This document shows positions 31,724 through 42,702 of a stretch of 64,000 nucleotides of DNA, piece after piece. Within the stretch, counting starts at the first letter, position 1; each line of letters opens with the position of its first letter. Source of the stretch: an uncultured Porphyromonadaceae bacterium (GTDB lineage Bacteria; Bacteroidota; Bacteroidia; Bacteroidales; Muribaculaceae); assembly GCA_900541865.1 (NCBI GenBank), contig UQLO01000011.1, positions 1 to 64,000 of the forward strand, written 5' to 3'. Under the pieces are notes generated by a model. It had not been told where the DNA came from. It did not search any database and saw only the letters and a list, made by a program, of their open reading frames with translations. A program made the translations under genes and the position numbers.

Positions 31724-34543
31724 TCAGCGCACAACCACCTTGTGGGCGGTGCCGTCGACAACAACCACGTAGATGCCGGCGGGCACTTCCAGCGAGGGCA
31801 TAGCCACGCCGGAAAGATTGTAGACTGCGGCTTCGGTGTAGTCGCCGGCGATGACGATGCGGCCCTCGAGGCCGAAGACGTTGTTGGCGCCATCTTCGAC
31901 AACCGAAGCCTCGTCAACACCCGTCACACTCTTGGTGGCGAAGACGGCGAAGGAATTCACCGGCACCACTACCTGTACTTTGCCGGAGCCGGAGCCGTTC
32001 TGCAGCACGGGCGAGAAGCCGGGGGTGGCGGCGATGAGCTGGCTGTTGGCCGGGGTGAGCATGGAGGCGTCGCACTCTATGGTCATGTCGGCGCCACTGT
32101 GGGCCGGATTGACGAAGGCGATAGCTTCCTTGGTGCCTGCGGTGAGGTGCAGGGTGCGCTGGGCGGTGAACTTGGAGCCGATGCCCTTTGCCTGGTAGGC
32201 GGCGTTGCGGCCGAAGAGCTCGGGGTTGGCCATACGCAGGTTGATGATGGCGGCATAGGTGTCTTTGAGCGCCACGCGGCCCGGGTCTTCGAGGTAGTCC
32301 CAGCATACAATCTTGGAGGCGGTGTTGTTGCCGCCGTCGGCCGACTTGGTGGTCTGACCGTTGCCGAGTTCGCCGAACTGCCATATCATCTTCGGACCGG
32401 GAATCATCAGCATCTGCACTGCCAGGCAGCCCAGACGCTTGAGGCTCATCTCGGTGATGGTTTCGTCGGAGCCGGCGGGGAGTTTGACGCCTGTCACGCC
32501 CCAAGTGGCGTTCTTGTAGGCCATACGCTCCTCGTCGTGGCTCTCGGCATAGCTCACCGTCGAGCCCCAGGGACGACCGTCGCTGGTGGAGAGGAAGCGG
32601 AAGAGGTTGTTGTTGCCGTCGTCCCAGCCCATGGTGAATTGGCAGGAGGCATCGTTGATGTTGGCCCACTGGAGCTGGCCGTCGTTGCCAAGGGCTTTTT
32701 CCTCCTGGACGCCGGCGAGGTCTTCGTTGATGTGTATGCCGTTGGGCTTGACGCTCTTGATGACGTTGTGCAGACGAATCATGCGGTCCACGCGGCTTTG
32801 GTTGTACTGCTCGGTGCCACCGGCGGCGGTGTAGCTCTCGTTGTCGCCCAGACCCTTGACGAGGTCAAAGCGGAAGCCGTCGACGTTGTAGGCCGTCAGC
32901 CAGTAGGTCAGAGCGTCGGTCCACTGCTGCTGCACAAGCGGATTGCCCTGGTTCCAGTCGTTGAGCACGCTGTACTCGTGGGGTGCAACCTGGTTGTAGA
33001 AGGGATTGTCGCGGCGCGAATAGAGCTGGTACCACGGATGCAGACCGTCCGACTGGTTGAAGACGATGTCGAGCACAACGGCCATGCCGTTTCGGTGACA
33101 TTCGTTGATAAAGTCCTTGTAGTCGGTGGGCGAACCGTAGATTTTGTCGGGCGCCATGTAGTAGTTGGTGTTGTAGCCCCAGCTGTTGTTGCCGTTGAAC
33201 TCCATGATAGGCATCAGCTCGATGACGTTCACGCCCAGACTCTTCAGGTAGGGCAAGCGGAGCATGGCCTCGCGCAGGTTGCCGTTGCCGGCGGCGGCGC
33301 CGTTGGTGCCGGTGAAGTCGCGCAGAAGTAGCTCGTATATTACCAGATTGTCGTGGTCAGGAATGGTGAAGGCGTCGAAGTTGTAGTTGTCCATGTCGCC
33401 GCGGTAGACGGCCAGCGTGACGCCGTTGGTCACTTTGTCGCGCGGGTAGCGGGGGCGGTCAGGCCACACATTGTCCATATTGATCGACGCATCCTCGTTG
33501 GCATTGAGGGTGAGGTGTGCGTAGGGGTCGCCGACCTTGTAGATATTGTCGACCACGTAGTAGTAGGGCAGCCACTCGTTGTCGGGCAGGTTGGGAATGG
33601 TTATCCAGAAGTAGCGCTGGCCGTCGTAGTCGCAGTAGTTCATAACGTTCGACTCCAACAGCTGGTAGTCGTCCCAGGCGCCTACTATCATGGCCGATTT
33701 CTTCTTGGGAGCGCCAAGGCAGAAAGTCACCGAGCCGTCGGCGTTCTTGACGGCGCCCATCTTGGGTCGGCCGCCGCCGGGGTAGGGCTTGGAGCCCGAA
33801 TTGTCAGGATAAGCTATCTGTATGGTCGAAGTGCGGGTAATGCCGTCGAGGGTCGCTGTGGCCACCACGTTGAAGGTGCCGTTCTCGGTGAAGCTGTAGG
33901 TCTTGGTCAGTGTAGTTGCCGAAGCGGCGGAAGCTATCGAAGTGCCCGCTACGCTGATGTCTAGCTTGGCAGCCGCACTCGCTGCAAGCGTAAAGGTTAT
34001 GTCGGTGGGCTCGGCCAACAGATTGCTCACGGCGTCGCTGCTGAAGTTAATCTGGAAGCCGTCGGCCATCACAGGCACGAAAATATCCTGTTCTTCAGCC
34101 GTTTTGCCTTCTTTCTTGCCGTCGGCAGTGCGGAACACCAGCGCAATGTCGGTCACCGTCTCCGAAGCGTCGGTGATACCGAAGTAGTCGGCGATGTTGC
34201 CGATTTCCAGAGTGTAGACGTTGGTGCTCACGCGGGTAAGACGGTTGCGCGAAGTGTTGGCGGCCTGATCGTTGCCTGTCGACGGCCAGGGGAACGGTGC
34301 ATATTTCCAGTCGCCGCTGTTGGCGCTCTTGCTGGTCAGAACGCCGATGTGGGCGTAGACATCGATGTTCTCGGGCAGATTGGCAAGGCCCTTGTTGCCC
34401 AGCGGTGAGTCTGCATTGTAAGTAAGCACAATGCCCATGCTGCCCTGCTGAAGAGGGTTGGGCTCGCTGGTTACAAGCTGTGCCGAGGCGCCAAACCAGG
34501 CTACCAGGCTCAGCACAACAAGTAAGTGACGAATCATTTTCAT
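31724..34543 (-). CDS. secreted alpha-amylase family (GH13) glycosidase with sorting domain
   Basis: 939 residues. Signal peptide at 1-21 (ending WFGASAQ). Residues ~22-245 form N-terminal beta modules, ~255-345 a starch-binding/E-set-like domain (VTFCLGAPKKKSAMIVGAWD), and ~375-770 the GH13 barrel. Catalytic positions are visible: nucleophile Asp in VDGFRFDLVKG near 558, acid Glu in HINEDLAG near 609, and the third Asp in AESHDEERM near 668. A C-terminal beta domain and an ~80-residue sorting-type tail (AAVYNLSGVAMPSLEVPAGI) finish the protein. It probably degrades starch or glycogen outside the cell. No susC/susD genes are adjacent. Confidence 0.94.
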   Translation of the reverse strand: MKMIRHLLVVLSLVAWFGASAQLVTSEPNPLQQGSMGIVLTYNADSPLGNKGLANLPENIDVYAHIGVLTSKSANSGDWKYAPFPWPSTGNDQAANTSRNRLTRVSTNVYTLEIGNIADYFGITDASETVTDIALVFRTADGKKEGKTAEEQDIFVPVMADGFQINFSSDAVSNLLAEPTDITFTLAASAAAKLDISVAGTSIASAASATTLTKTYSFTENGTFNVVATATLDGITRTSTIQIAYPDNSGSKPYPGGGRPKMGAVKNADGSVTFCLGAPKKKSAMIVGAWDDYQLLESNVMNYCDYDGQRYFWITIPNLPDNEWLPYYYVVDNIYKVGDPYAHLTLNANEDASINMDNVWPDRPRYPRDKVTNGVTLAVYRGDMDNYNFDAFTIPDHDNLVIYELLLRDFTGTNGAAAGNGNLREAMLRLPYLKSLGVNVIELMPIMEFNGNNSWGYNTNYYMAPDKIYGSPTDYKDFINECHRNGMAVVLDIVFNQSDGLHPWYQLYSRRDNPFYNQVAPHEYSVLNDWNQGNPLVQQQWTDALTYWLTAYNVDGFRFDLVKGLGDNESYTAAGGTEQYNQSRVDRMIRLHNVIKSVKPNGIHINEDLAGVQEEKALGNDGQLQWANINDASCQFTMGWDDGNNNLFRFLSTSDGRPWGSTVSYAESHDEERMAYKNATWGVTGVKLPAGSDETITEMSLKRLGCLAVQMLMIPGPKMIWQFGELGNGQTTKSADGGNNTASKIVCWDYLEDPGRVALKDTYAAIINLRMANPELFGRNAAYQAKGIGSKFTAQRTLHLTAGTKEAIAFVNPAHSGADMTIECDASMLTPANSQLIAATPGFSPVLQNGSGSGKVQVVVPVNSFAVFATKSVTGVDEASVVEDGANNVFGLEGRIVIAGDYTEAAVYNLSGVAMPSLEVPAGIYVVVVDGTAHKVVVR

Positions 34544-34629
34544 GTCGGTAAGTAAGTTATGATATTATTTGGTATTTCTTTTTTTGATTAAAGGTGTTTA
34601 AGTCGGGCCCGAACGAGCCTTTCCGCTTG

Positions 34630-34637
34630 CAAATATA
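34630..34637 (-). promoter_or_regulatory. -7 box of the secreted GH13 gene
   Basis: CAAATATA on plus reads TATATTTG on minus (TAnnTTTG), about 87 bases upstream of the start. Confidence 0.55.
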
Positions 34638-34710
34638 ACCAAAATTTTGCAACAAAGCCCCGTTTGGCCCATAAACATACAACATTCCGCCCAAAACAAA
34701 GTTCAACCCA

Positions 34711-34742
34711 CAAAAAAGCCCACCCCAAACAGAGGGCGGGCT
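34711..34742 (-). terminator. terminator after the Dabb gene
   Basis: On minus, GCCCGCCC pairs with GGGTGGGC (one mismatch), followed by TTTTTT. It ends the lysC/ABC-F/Dabb run. Confidence 0.75.
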
Positions 34743-34761
34743 ATAGTGGGAGTAATGGTTT

Positions 34762-35058
34762 TCAGAGGGTGTAGTCGACGCAGGCGCGGGCGGCGATGAG
34801 GGGCTTTATGAGGGCCACGCAGGCGATGTGGGCGGGGTGTGCGGCGTAGGTAGCTAGGGCGGCTTCGTCGGCACATTCGGCGTGGAGCACGAGGGTCCAG
34901 TTGCCGTCGGCGGGCACGTTGTTGAGGTGGCAGCTGATGGCCGAAAGAGCCTCTATGTTTGCCGGGAGGGCCTCAAGCGCGGTTTTGAACTTGAAGGCAG
35001 CGTCGGCAACCTGGATGGCGTCGCCTTCGAGGCGGAACATTACTATATGGTGTATCAT
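34762..35058 (-). CDS. Dabb (stress-responsive alpha/beta barrel) domain protein
   Basis: 98 residues, the usual size. Starts IHHIVMFRL, the family's first strand with its histidines, then LEALPANIEALSAISCHLN, WTLVLHAECADEAALATY and HPAHIACVALI. Members form small dimeric ferredoxin-like barrels; most have no assigned role, a few act as polyketide cyclases or stress proteins. It follows the ABC-F gene by 16 bases and is presumably cotranscribed. Confidence 0.88.
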   Translation of the reverse strand: MIHHIVMFRLEGDAIQVADAAFKFKTALEALPANIEALSAISCHLNNVPADGNWTLVLHAECADEAALATYAAHPAHIACVALIKPLIAARACVDYTL

Positions 35059-35074
35059 AGCGGAGGAAGTATGA

Positions 35075-36685
<1,611 letters not shown>

Positions 36686-36704
36686 CTTTGCAAGTGGTGG
36701 TGTG

Positions 36705-38024
36705 TCAGTTGAAAAGATATTGCGAAAGGGCCCGCAGGGCGCGCACCTTGTCGTCGCGGCGCACGAGCACCGAAATATTGAAGTCGCTGCCGCCGTAGCT
36801 TACCATGCGCACCGGGACGTCGCTGAGAGCCTCCAGCACGCGGGCGCAAAGGCCGCGGTTCTGCCAGCGGAGGTCGCCGACTACGCAGATGATGACCATG
36901 TCGCGGTCGACCGTGACGGTCGAGAAGTCCTTCAGGTCGTCGACGATGGCGGCAAGCCGCGAGTCGTTGTCGATGGTCACGCTGACGGCCACTTCCGAGG
37001 TGGCCATCATGTCGATGGCAGTGCGGTGGTTCTCGAAGGTCTCGAAGACGCGGTGTAGAAAGCCGTAGGCAAGGAGCATACGGCCGCTTTTTATCTTGAT
37101 GGCGGTGATATTGTCCTTTGCGGCAACGGCCTTGATGCCACCTCCGGCAGGGGCGTTGTAGATGAGAGTGCCGGCGGCCTCCGGCTCCATGGTGTTGAGC
37201 AGGCGCACGGGGATGTTGTGCAGCTTTGCCGGAAGCACGCACGAAGGGTGGAGAATCTTGGCGCCGAAGTAGGCCAGCTCGGCGGCTTCTTCGAAGTGGA
37301 GCTCGCCGACAGCGTCGGTGTTGTCGACGTAGCGCGGGTCGTTGTTGTGCATGCCGTCGATGTCGGTCCATATCTGGATTTCCTCGGCCTCGAGGACGGC
37401 TCCTATTATAGAAGCGGTGTAGTCGCTGCCGCCGCGCTTGAGATTGTCGATGCCGCCGTGGCTGTTGCGGCATATGTAGCCCTGGGTGAGGTAGAGGCGT
37501 GCGCCCGGCTGCATTTCGAGCATACGGCGCAGGCGAGTGGTGATGTAGGTGACGTCGGGCTCGCCGCTGTCGAGGGTGCGCATATACTCCAGCGCCGGAA
37601 GCATAACGGCTTCCACGCCCTGCCCGCGGAGGTATTCCTGCATCAGGGCGGTGCTCATTATTTCACCCTGGGCGAGGATTTCCTTCTCGGCCGACTCGGA
37701 GAAGTTGTCGCCGAAAAACGACCGGATAGTGCCGAACGACGTCTCCAGACGAGCCATAGCGGCAGCCCGAAGCGTGGGGTCGCCCTCGAAAAGCTCGTCG
37801 GCAACACCGAGGTATTTGCTGTGCAGGGCGTTGAGGGTCTCCTGGGCGCCCGGTACGTTTCCTTTGTAGAGGTATTCCGAAATTTCGACCAGCGAATTGG
37901 TTGTGCCCGACATCGCCGACAGAACAACAATGTTGCCCGGCTGACCGGAGGTGGTGAGAGTTGCTACGTGTTTTATGCGGCCGGCATTGCCTACCGACGT
38001 GCCGCCGAACTTCAGTACTTTCAT
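36705..38024 (-). CDS. lysC: aspartate kinase (monofunctional)
   Basis: 439 residues. First step of the aspartate family pathway (lysine, threonine, methionine). N-terminal MKVLKFGGTSVGNAGRI is the kinase signature; GSDYTASIIGAVLEAEEIQI (near 230) is the substrate/ATP site, and the C-terminus carries two ACT folds (EVAVSVTIDNDSRLAAIVDD, then VRMVSYGGSDFNISVLV), the usual sites for amino-acid feedback inhibition. There is no homoserine dehydrogenase fusion. It has its own promoter box and leads the minus-strand run with ABC-F and Dabb genes. Confidence 0.96.
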   Translation of the reverse strand: MKVLKFGGTSVGNAGRIKHVATLTTSGQPGNIVVLSAMSGTTNSLVEISEYLYKGNVPGAQETLNALHSKYLGVADELFEGDPTLRAAAMARLETSFGTIRSFFGDNFSESAEKEILAQGEIMSTALMQEYLRGQGVEAVMLPALEYMRTLDSGEPDVTYITTRLRRMLEMQPGARLYLTQGYICRNSHGGIDNLKRGGSDYTASIIGAVLEAEEIQIWTDIDGMHNNDPRYVDNTDAVGELHFEEAAELAYFGAKILHPSCVLPAKLHNIPVRLLNTMEPEAAGTLIYNAPAGGGIKAVAAKDNITAIKIKSGRMLLAYGFLHRVFETFENHRTAIDMMATSEVAVSVTIDNDSRLAAIVDDLKDFSTVTVDRDMVIICVVGDLRWQNRGLCARVLEALSDVPVRMVSYGGSDFNISVLVRRDDKVRALRALSQYLFN

Positions 38025-38064
38025 TCGTATAGTGAGTTCTTTAATGCGCTTCTGAATGAGCGTG

Positions 38065-38072
38065 CAAAATTA
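38065..38072 (-). promoter_or_regulatory. -7 box of lysC
   Basis: CAAAATTA on plus reads TAATTTTG on minus (TAnnTTTG), about 40 bases before the start. Confidence 0.6.
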
Positions 38073-38129
38073 GCAAAAATATCCCGTACCCGCAATTGTT
38101 AAATATGCCAAAATGGCAGTTTTGCCCGT

Positions 38130-38145
38130 TGGCATTGCTTTTGCT
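38130..38145 (+). promoter_or_regulatory. candidate sigma-54 promoter of htpG
   Basis: TGGCATTGCTTTTGCT matches the -24/-12 pattern TGGCAC(G)N4TTGC(A/T), with GG at 38131-38132 and GC at 38143-38144, exactly ten bases between. The start of htpG is 41 bases beyond. No TAnnTTTG box is present in this gap on plus, which strengthens the reading. A TGCCAAAATGGCA palindrome sits just upstream at about 38106-38118. Confidence 0.55.
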
Positions 38146-38186
38146 GAGTTGTTATACCAAAATAGAAAACATAAAACACAATCCAT

Positions 38187-40235
38187 ATGAGCAATACAGG
38201 CAAAATCGGAGTTACCACGGAGAACATCTTCCCGGTAATCAAGAAATTCCTTTACAGCGACCACGAAATATTCCTGCGCGAGCTGGTCAGCAACGCCGTC
38301 GACGCATCCCAGAAGCTGCGCACTCTGGCCAACTTCGGCGAGTTCAAGGGCGAAGTGGGCACTCTCGACGTCCGCGTCGCCGTCGACAAAGAAGCGGGCA
38401 CCCTCACCGTGACCGACCGCGGCATCGGCATGGACGCCGACGACATCGAGAAGTATATCAACCAAATCGCCTTCTCCGGCGCCGAGGAGTTCCTCAGCAA
38501 GTACAAAGACACAGCCAACACCATCATCGGCCACTTCGGCCTCGGTTTCTACTCGGCTTTTATGGTTGCCGACAAGGTAGAAATCAACTCTCTGAGCTAC
38601 AAGGAGGGCGCAAAAGCTGTGCACTGGGAGTGCGACGGCTCCCCCGAGTACACAATGACTGAGGGCACCCGCACCGACCGCGGCACCGAAATCGTGCTTC
38701 ATATCGACAAAGACAGCACCGAGTTCCTCGAGCAGGAACGCGTCGACACCCTGCTGCGAAAATACTGCCGCTTCCTCCCCGTGCCGGTCATCTCCGGCAA
38801 GGAACGCGAGTGGAAGGACGGTAAATGGCAGGACACCGACCGCGACCTGGTCGTCAACAGCACCGAGCCCCAGTGGACCAAAAAGCCCTCCGAGCTTACC
38901 GACAAGGACTATCTCGATTTCTACCACGACCTATATCCCGCCGATGAGGATCCCCTCTTCTGGATTCACCTCAACGTGGACTATCCCTTCAACCTCACCG
39001 GTATTCTCTACTTCCCCAAGATACGAAACAACTTCGACGTAAACCGAAACCGAATCCAGCTCTACTGCAACCAGGTTTTCGTGACCGACTCTGTCGAGGG
39101 CGTCGTGCCTGAGTTCATGATGCTCATGCAGGGCGTTATCGACTCGCCCGACATCCCTCTCAACGTAAGCCGCTCCTACCTCCAGGCCGACACCGCCGTG
39201 AAGAAGATTTCGGGATATATCACAAAGAAGGTGGCATCGCGACTCGACGAGCTCTTCCGCGCCGACCGCCCCGCATTCGAGAAGAAGTGGGACGACATTC
39301 GGCTCTTCATCGTCTACGGCATGCTCACCGACGAGAAGTTCTGCGACGCCGCCATGAAGTTCCTCCTCCTCAAGGACACCGAAGGCAAGTACTTCACTCC
39401 CGACGAATACCGCGCTCTGGTAGAACCCGAGCAGACCAACTCCGAAGGCAAGGTCGTATACCTCTACGCAACCGACCCCACCGCGCAGTACAAGTACATA
39501 CAGGCCGCCAACGCCCGCGGATACAACGTGCTCCTCCTCGACGGTCAGCTCGACAACCACTTCGTAGGCTTGCTGGAGCGCAAGCTCGACAATACCGTCC
39601 TGGTGCGCGTCGACGCCGACGTGGTCGACAATCTCATCCGCAAGTCCGACCGACCCGTCGCTGACCTTACGCCCCTGCAGCGTGCTGTCATGACCCGCCT
39701 GTTCGAGCAGCCCGCTCGAAAGATTGAAAAGACAAACTTCGTGGTGCAGTTCGAAGCACTCGGCGAGGCTTCCGAACCCGTGGTGCTCACTCAGAACGAG
39801 TACATGCGCCGTATGAAAGAAATGGCAGCTCTCCAACCCGGTATGAACTTCTACAGCGAACTCCCCGACAGCTACAACCTCGTTGTCAACACCGACAATC
39901 CTCTGGTGCGCAGCGCTGTAGACCGTGCCACCGAGGCCCTTAACACCGAAGTGGGCGACACACTGGCCAAAATCGACGCCGACAACGCCAAAATCGACGA
40001 AATACGCAAGGCTGCCGGCGACAAGCCCCTCGATGCCGAAGCCGACCAAAAGGTCAAAGACCTCGAAAAAGCTGTCGCCGACACCCGTGAGGCTCAGAAC
40101 AAGGCAATCGACGCTTATGGCGCCTCAGCACCCCGCGTGGCCCAGCTCGTCGACCTCGCCCTCCTCGGCAACGGCTTGCTCCGTGGCGCCGACCTCAGCG
40201 CTTTCATCGCCCGCTCCCTCGAGCTGATGAAGTAA
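38187..40235 (+). CDS. htpG: chaperone HtpG (Hsp90)
   Basis: 682 residues, slightly longer than E. coli HtpG. The GHKL ATPase domain starts with FPVIKKFLYSDHEIFLRELV and VSNAVDASQKL; the Asp of TVTDRGIGMDADDIEKYI contacts adenine, and IGHFGLGFYSAFMVAD is the lid glycine motif. The middle domain has LNVSRSYLQADTAVKKI. The C-terminal dimerisation region ends in helices after an Asp/Lys/Ala-rich stretch. The protein folds clients under stress. Monocistronic, with its own strong terminator and a candidate sigma-54 promoter. Confidence 0.98.
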   Translation: MSNTGKIGVTTENIFPVIKKFLYSDHEIFLRELVSNAVDASQKLRTLANFGEFKGEVGTLDVRVAVDKEAGTLTVTDRGIGMDADDIEKYINQIAFSGAEEFLSKYKDTANTIIGHFGLGFYSAFMVADKVEINSLSYKEGAKAVHWECDGSPEYTMTEGTRTDRGTEIVLHIDKDSTEFLEQERVDTLLRKYCRFLPVPVISGKEREWKDGKWQDTDRDLVVNSTEPQWTKKPSELTDKDYLDFYHDLYPADEDPLFWIHLNVDYPFNLTGILYFPKIRNNFDVNRNRIQLYCNQVFVTDSVEGVVPEFMMLMQGVIDSPDIPLNVSRSYLQADTAVKKISGYITKKVASRLDELFRADRPAFEKKWDDIRLFIVYGMLTDEKFCDAAMKFLLLKDTEGKYFTPDEYRALVEPEQTNSEGKVVYLYATDPTAQYKYIQAANARGYNVLLLDGQLDNHFVGLLERKLDNTVLVRVDADVVDNLIRKSDRPVADLTPLQRAVMTRLFEQPARKIEKTNFVVQFEALGEASEPVVLTQNEYMRRMKEMAALQPGMNFYSELPDSYNLVVNTDNPLVRSAVDRATEALNTEVGDTLAKIDADNAKIDEIRKAAGDKPLDAEADQKVKDLEKAVADTREAQNKAIDAYGASAPRVAQLVDLALLGNGLLRGADLSAFIARSLELMK

Positions 40236-40324
40236 CCTTCGCCACGCCTACCCAAAGCCTAAAAGCTTACGAAGCGCAAACTCAAAGGCTGGTGGCGTAA
40301 AAAATAATGGTGTGAACCAACAAG

Positions 40325-40366
40325 TGTGAACCAACTCTCAATCCACGTGAGTTGGTTCACATTTTT
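40325..40366 (+). terminator. strong terminator after htpG
   Basis: TGTGAACCAACTC (40325-40337) and GAGTTGGTTCACA (40349-40361) form a perfect 13-bp stem, followed by TTTTT. An extra GTGTGAACCAAC copy just before it (about 40311-40322) could form an alternative helix. Confidence 0.92.
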
Positions 40367-40501
40367 GTGGCCTATGTGAAAAAGAGGTGAAAAGGGGGTA
40401 AAACGGGTGAAAATAGAAAAGTTTCGCTTTTTTTGCCAAGTTGGATCACGCGGCTCCCTCGTTTATCATTTCGGGAGTCGGCTTGGTTGAGAATGGGTTT
40501 G

Positions 40502-41812
40502 TCAGAAACTGAACATAAACAGTGCGTCGACGCGGTCGGCCGAGGCGTGTTCGCCGTTGAAGTTCTGGCGGCGCCCGTAGAGATACTCGGCGCCGACCTG
40601 AAGACGCGGGCTGAGATCCCAGAACACATTGAGGGCGCCGTATAGGCCGCGCCGGTACTCGGAGTCGGAGATTTTTTGGCGGCGGTAATATTGTGTCATG
40701 CCGAAGGAGGCGCAGGCGTAGACGTTGCTGCGGAAGTTGTACTTCAGGCCGGCGGTAATGCCGATGGAAGTGGGGGCATACATGCGTCCGGGGCGGTCGA
40801 GGTCGGGCACGAGGTCATAGTTGCTGATGCGGAGGTCGCCTTGGTAAGAGCCCTGTCCGCGGCCTGCGGTGAAGGAGCCGTAGAGAGTGAGCGGGTTGAT
40901 TATCTTCGCCATACCGGAGACCATGCCGCCGAATCCGACGACGTTGTGGTTGCGGCCTTCGACGAGGTCGCGGTAAGGCGTGCGGCGCAATAAGCCCGAG
41001 ATGCGGACATGGCTCAAGCCCCCGTCCCACTGATATTGGCCCATAAAGGCGATGTCGGGGAAGTCGTCGGGACATTTGGCGGTGAGTCCTTCCTGAACGG
41101 TTATATAGCTGTTTGGAAATTCAAAACTTGCAGCCACCACCCAATGGTCGCGGAAGGTATGGAGGTAGCGCACCAGCAGGTTTGCGCGGTCTATCTTGCC
41201 GTTTGCCCCGGAGCCGTCGATGACAGGAGCGAGGGCGGCATTGTCGGTGTAGGTCGAAGGCATGTAGCCCACGATGAAATCATTGACGGTCACATAAGCC
41301 TTCTTTATTTGGAAGCCGAGGTGACGGTAGCCGTTGAAATTGGCCTCTATATAGGCGTTGAGGTATCCCAACCACGGCTTGTGGGCCATGACGTTGAGGA
41401 AGATGGCCGTACCGGCGGGAGTGCCGGCCAGTTCTCGGCGTGCGGCCGGATTTTTGGGTATGGGTATGCTGTAGGGTGCGAAGCCGTTTGTCTGCAGGGC
41501 GCCGTTCCAGCCATACCAGCCCCTAAGGCGCACCACGCCGCCGATTCCCATGGCAAGGTCGGCGTTTTTGCTCATAAACATGAAGTAAGGCGCTTTGGGG
41601 TCCTGGAAATTGCGGTATTGGTCGGCGTAGAATCGGCCGAGCATGGTGTACATTTCCTCCATTCCGGCGTCTCGGGTGCTGTCGGGGAGGCCGAAGACGT
41701 GGGTGTTGCGAATCAGTTTGTCCTGTTCGGTCTGCTCAGGATATTGGGATGTGGTTTGCGCTGCTGCACTGATAGTTACAAGTAGCAATGCGGCGGTTGC
41801 GATGAATTTCAT
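40502..41812 (-). CDS. outer-membrane beta-barrel porin (DcaP-like)
   Basis: 436 residues. Signal peptide MKFIATAALLLVTISAAAQ. An N-terminal polar segment (PEQTEQDKLIRNTHVFGLPD) is followed by alternating strands, including YIEANFNGYRHLGFQIKKAY, VVAASFEFPNSYITVQEG and LKYNFRSNVYACASFGM. The protein ends DALFMFSF, the terminal phenylalanine typical of barrel proteins. The conserved trait of a long first loop fits DcaP-like trimeric porins, but the substrate is unknown. It is last in the nusB-to-porin minus run. Confidence 0.82.
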   Translation of the reverse strand: MKFIATAALLLVTISAAAQTTSQYPEQTEQDKLIRNTHVFGLPDSTRDAGMEEMYTMLGRFYADQYRNFQDPKAPYFMFMSKNADLAMGIGGVVRLRGWYGWNGALQTNGFAPYSIPIPKNPAARRELAGTPAGTAIFLNVMAHKPWLGYLNAYIEANFNGYRHLGFQIKKAYVTVNDFIVGYMPSTYTDNAALAPVIDGSGANGKIDRANLLVRYLHTFRDHWVVAASFEFPNSYITVQEGLTAKCPDDFPDIAFMGQYQWDGGLSHVRISGLLRRTPYRDLVEGRNHNVVGFGGMVSGMAKIINPLTLYGSFTAGRGQGSYQGDLRISNYDLVPDLDRPGRMYAPTSIGITAGLKYNFRSNVYACASFGMTQYYRRQKISDSEYRRGLYGALNVFWDLSPRLQVGAEYLYGRRQNFNGEHASADRVDALFMFSF

Positions 41813-41883
41813 ATCGGCAACTTAGGGTGTGATGAATGTTAACCGGGGCCAAAGCCCTTTTCATCACAACGATTTGCCCGCGC

Positions 41884-42681
41884 TCATTGTTCACCCGGTG
41901 CGATGTTTGCCAGCGAGTCGATAGAAGCGGTGATTATGCTGTCGAGCTCGGCCTCGGCGCGTTGCCAAGCCTGCTCAAAATGGTTTTCGGCGGTGTCGGA
42001 GGGCAAAGAGTCGCGCGCAACCAAAGCCTGCGGGAAAGAGTCGACGCCGAAGATGATTTCGACGTAGTTCTGCGGAGGCCGGACAGACTCGGCGACAGCA
42101 ACCAGGGCTTGTTCGGGTTCTTGCAGGGGCTCCGGGGGGCTGACGCGGTCGTTTTTGCGACGCTGAGGCTTGGCGGAGGCCAGCTCGCGCACGCGGCCCG
42201 CGCTGTGGAAGTGGTTGGCGAAGTATTTCTGGCTGAGGTTGCTCACCATCACGCCGCGGCTGCTGGAGGCGTGGATGAAATCGCCGTTTCCTCGGTAGAT
42301 ACCCACGTGGTTGACGCGACCTCCGCGTGTCGACGAGCTGAAAAACACCAGATCGCCCGGCTGAAGGTCATCGCGGCTCACCGGCATGCAGAAACGCTGC
42401 TGCTCGGCGGAATTGCGTGGGAGGGCAACCCCGGCTTTGTCGCGGAAAATCACCATAGTCATCCCCGAGCAGTCGGTGCCCTTTCGGCGCGTCTGGGCGC
42501 CGTAGCGGTAGGGAGTGCCTATCCACTTCTCGGCTTCGCGTATTATGGCGTTGGCCGTGCCGGCGGGAATGGAGGGTAGCTCGCGGTGCGACTGCAAAAC
42601 CGCGCCTTTGCGGCTGCCGCACCCCGCGAGCGAGAGCAGCACAACAGCTATGGCGAGAAAAATAAGGAAATGTTTTTTCAT
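41884..42681 (-). CDS. NlpC/P60 cell-wall endopeptidase, lipoprotein
   Basis: 265 residues from ATG 42681. The lipoprotein signal ends LLSLAGC (Cys21). The NlpC/P60 core runs about 45-155: catalytic Cys71 in KGTDCSGMTMVIF, His125 in VNHVGIYRGNG, and the third polar residue His137 in DFIHASSSRG. The enzyme cuts peptide stems of peptidoglycan in the periplasm. A ~100-residue C-terminal extension after the catalytic core has no recognised domain. 21 bases after coaE. Confidence 0.92.
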   Translation of the reverse strand: MKKHFLIFLAIAVVLLSLAGCGSRKGAVLQSHRELPSIPAGTANAIIREAEKWIGTPYRYGAQTRRKGTDCSGMTMVIFRDKAGVALPRNSAEQQRFCMPVSRDDLQPGDLVFFSSSTRGGRVNHVGIYRGNGDFIHASSSRGVMVSNLSQKYFANHFHSAGRVRELASAKPQRRKNDRVSPPEPLQEPEQALVAVAESVRPPQNYVEIIFGVDSFPQALVARDSLPSDTAENHFEQAWQRAEAELDSIITASIDSLANIAPGEQ

Positions 42682-42702
42682 GGTGGAGAGAGGCGGCAAA
42701 AA

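Noticed and set aside
31712..33331. 539-codon open frame antisense to the secreted GH13 gene
   Set aside because: Gly/Val-rich shadow lying wholly over conserved GH13 sequence.
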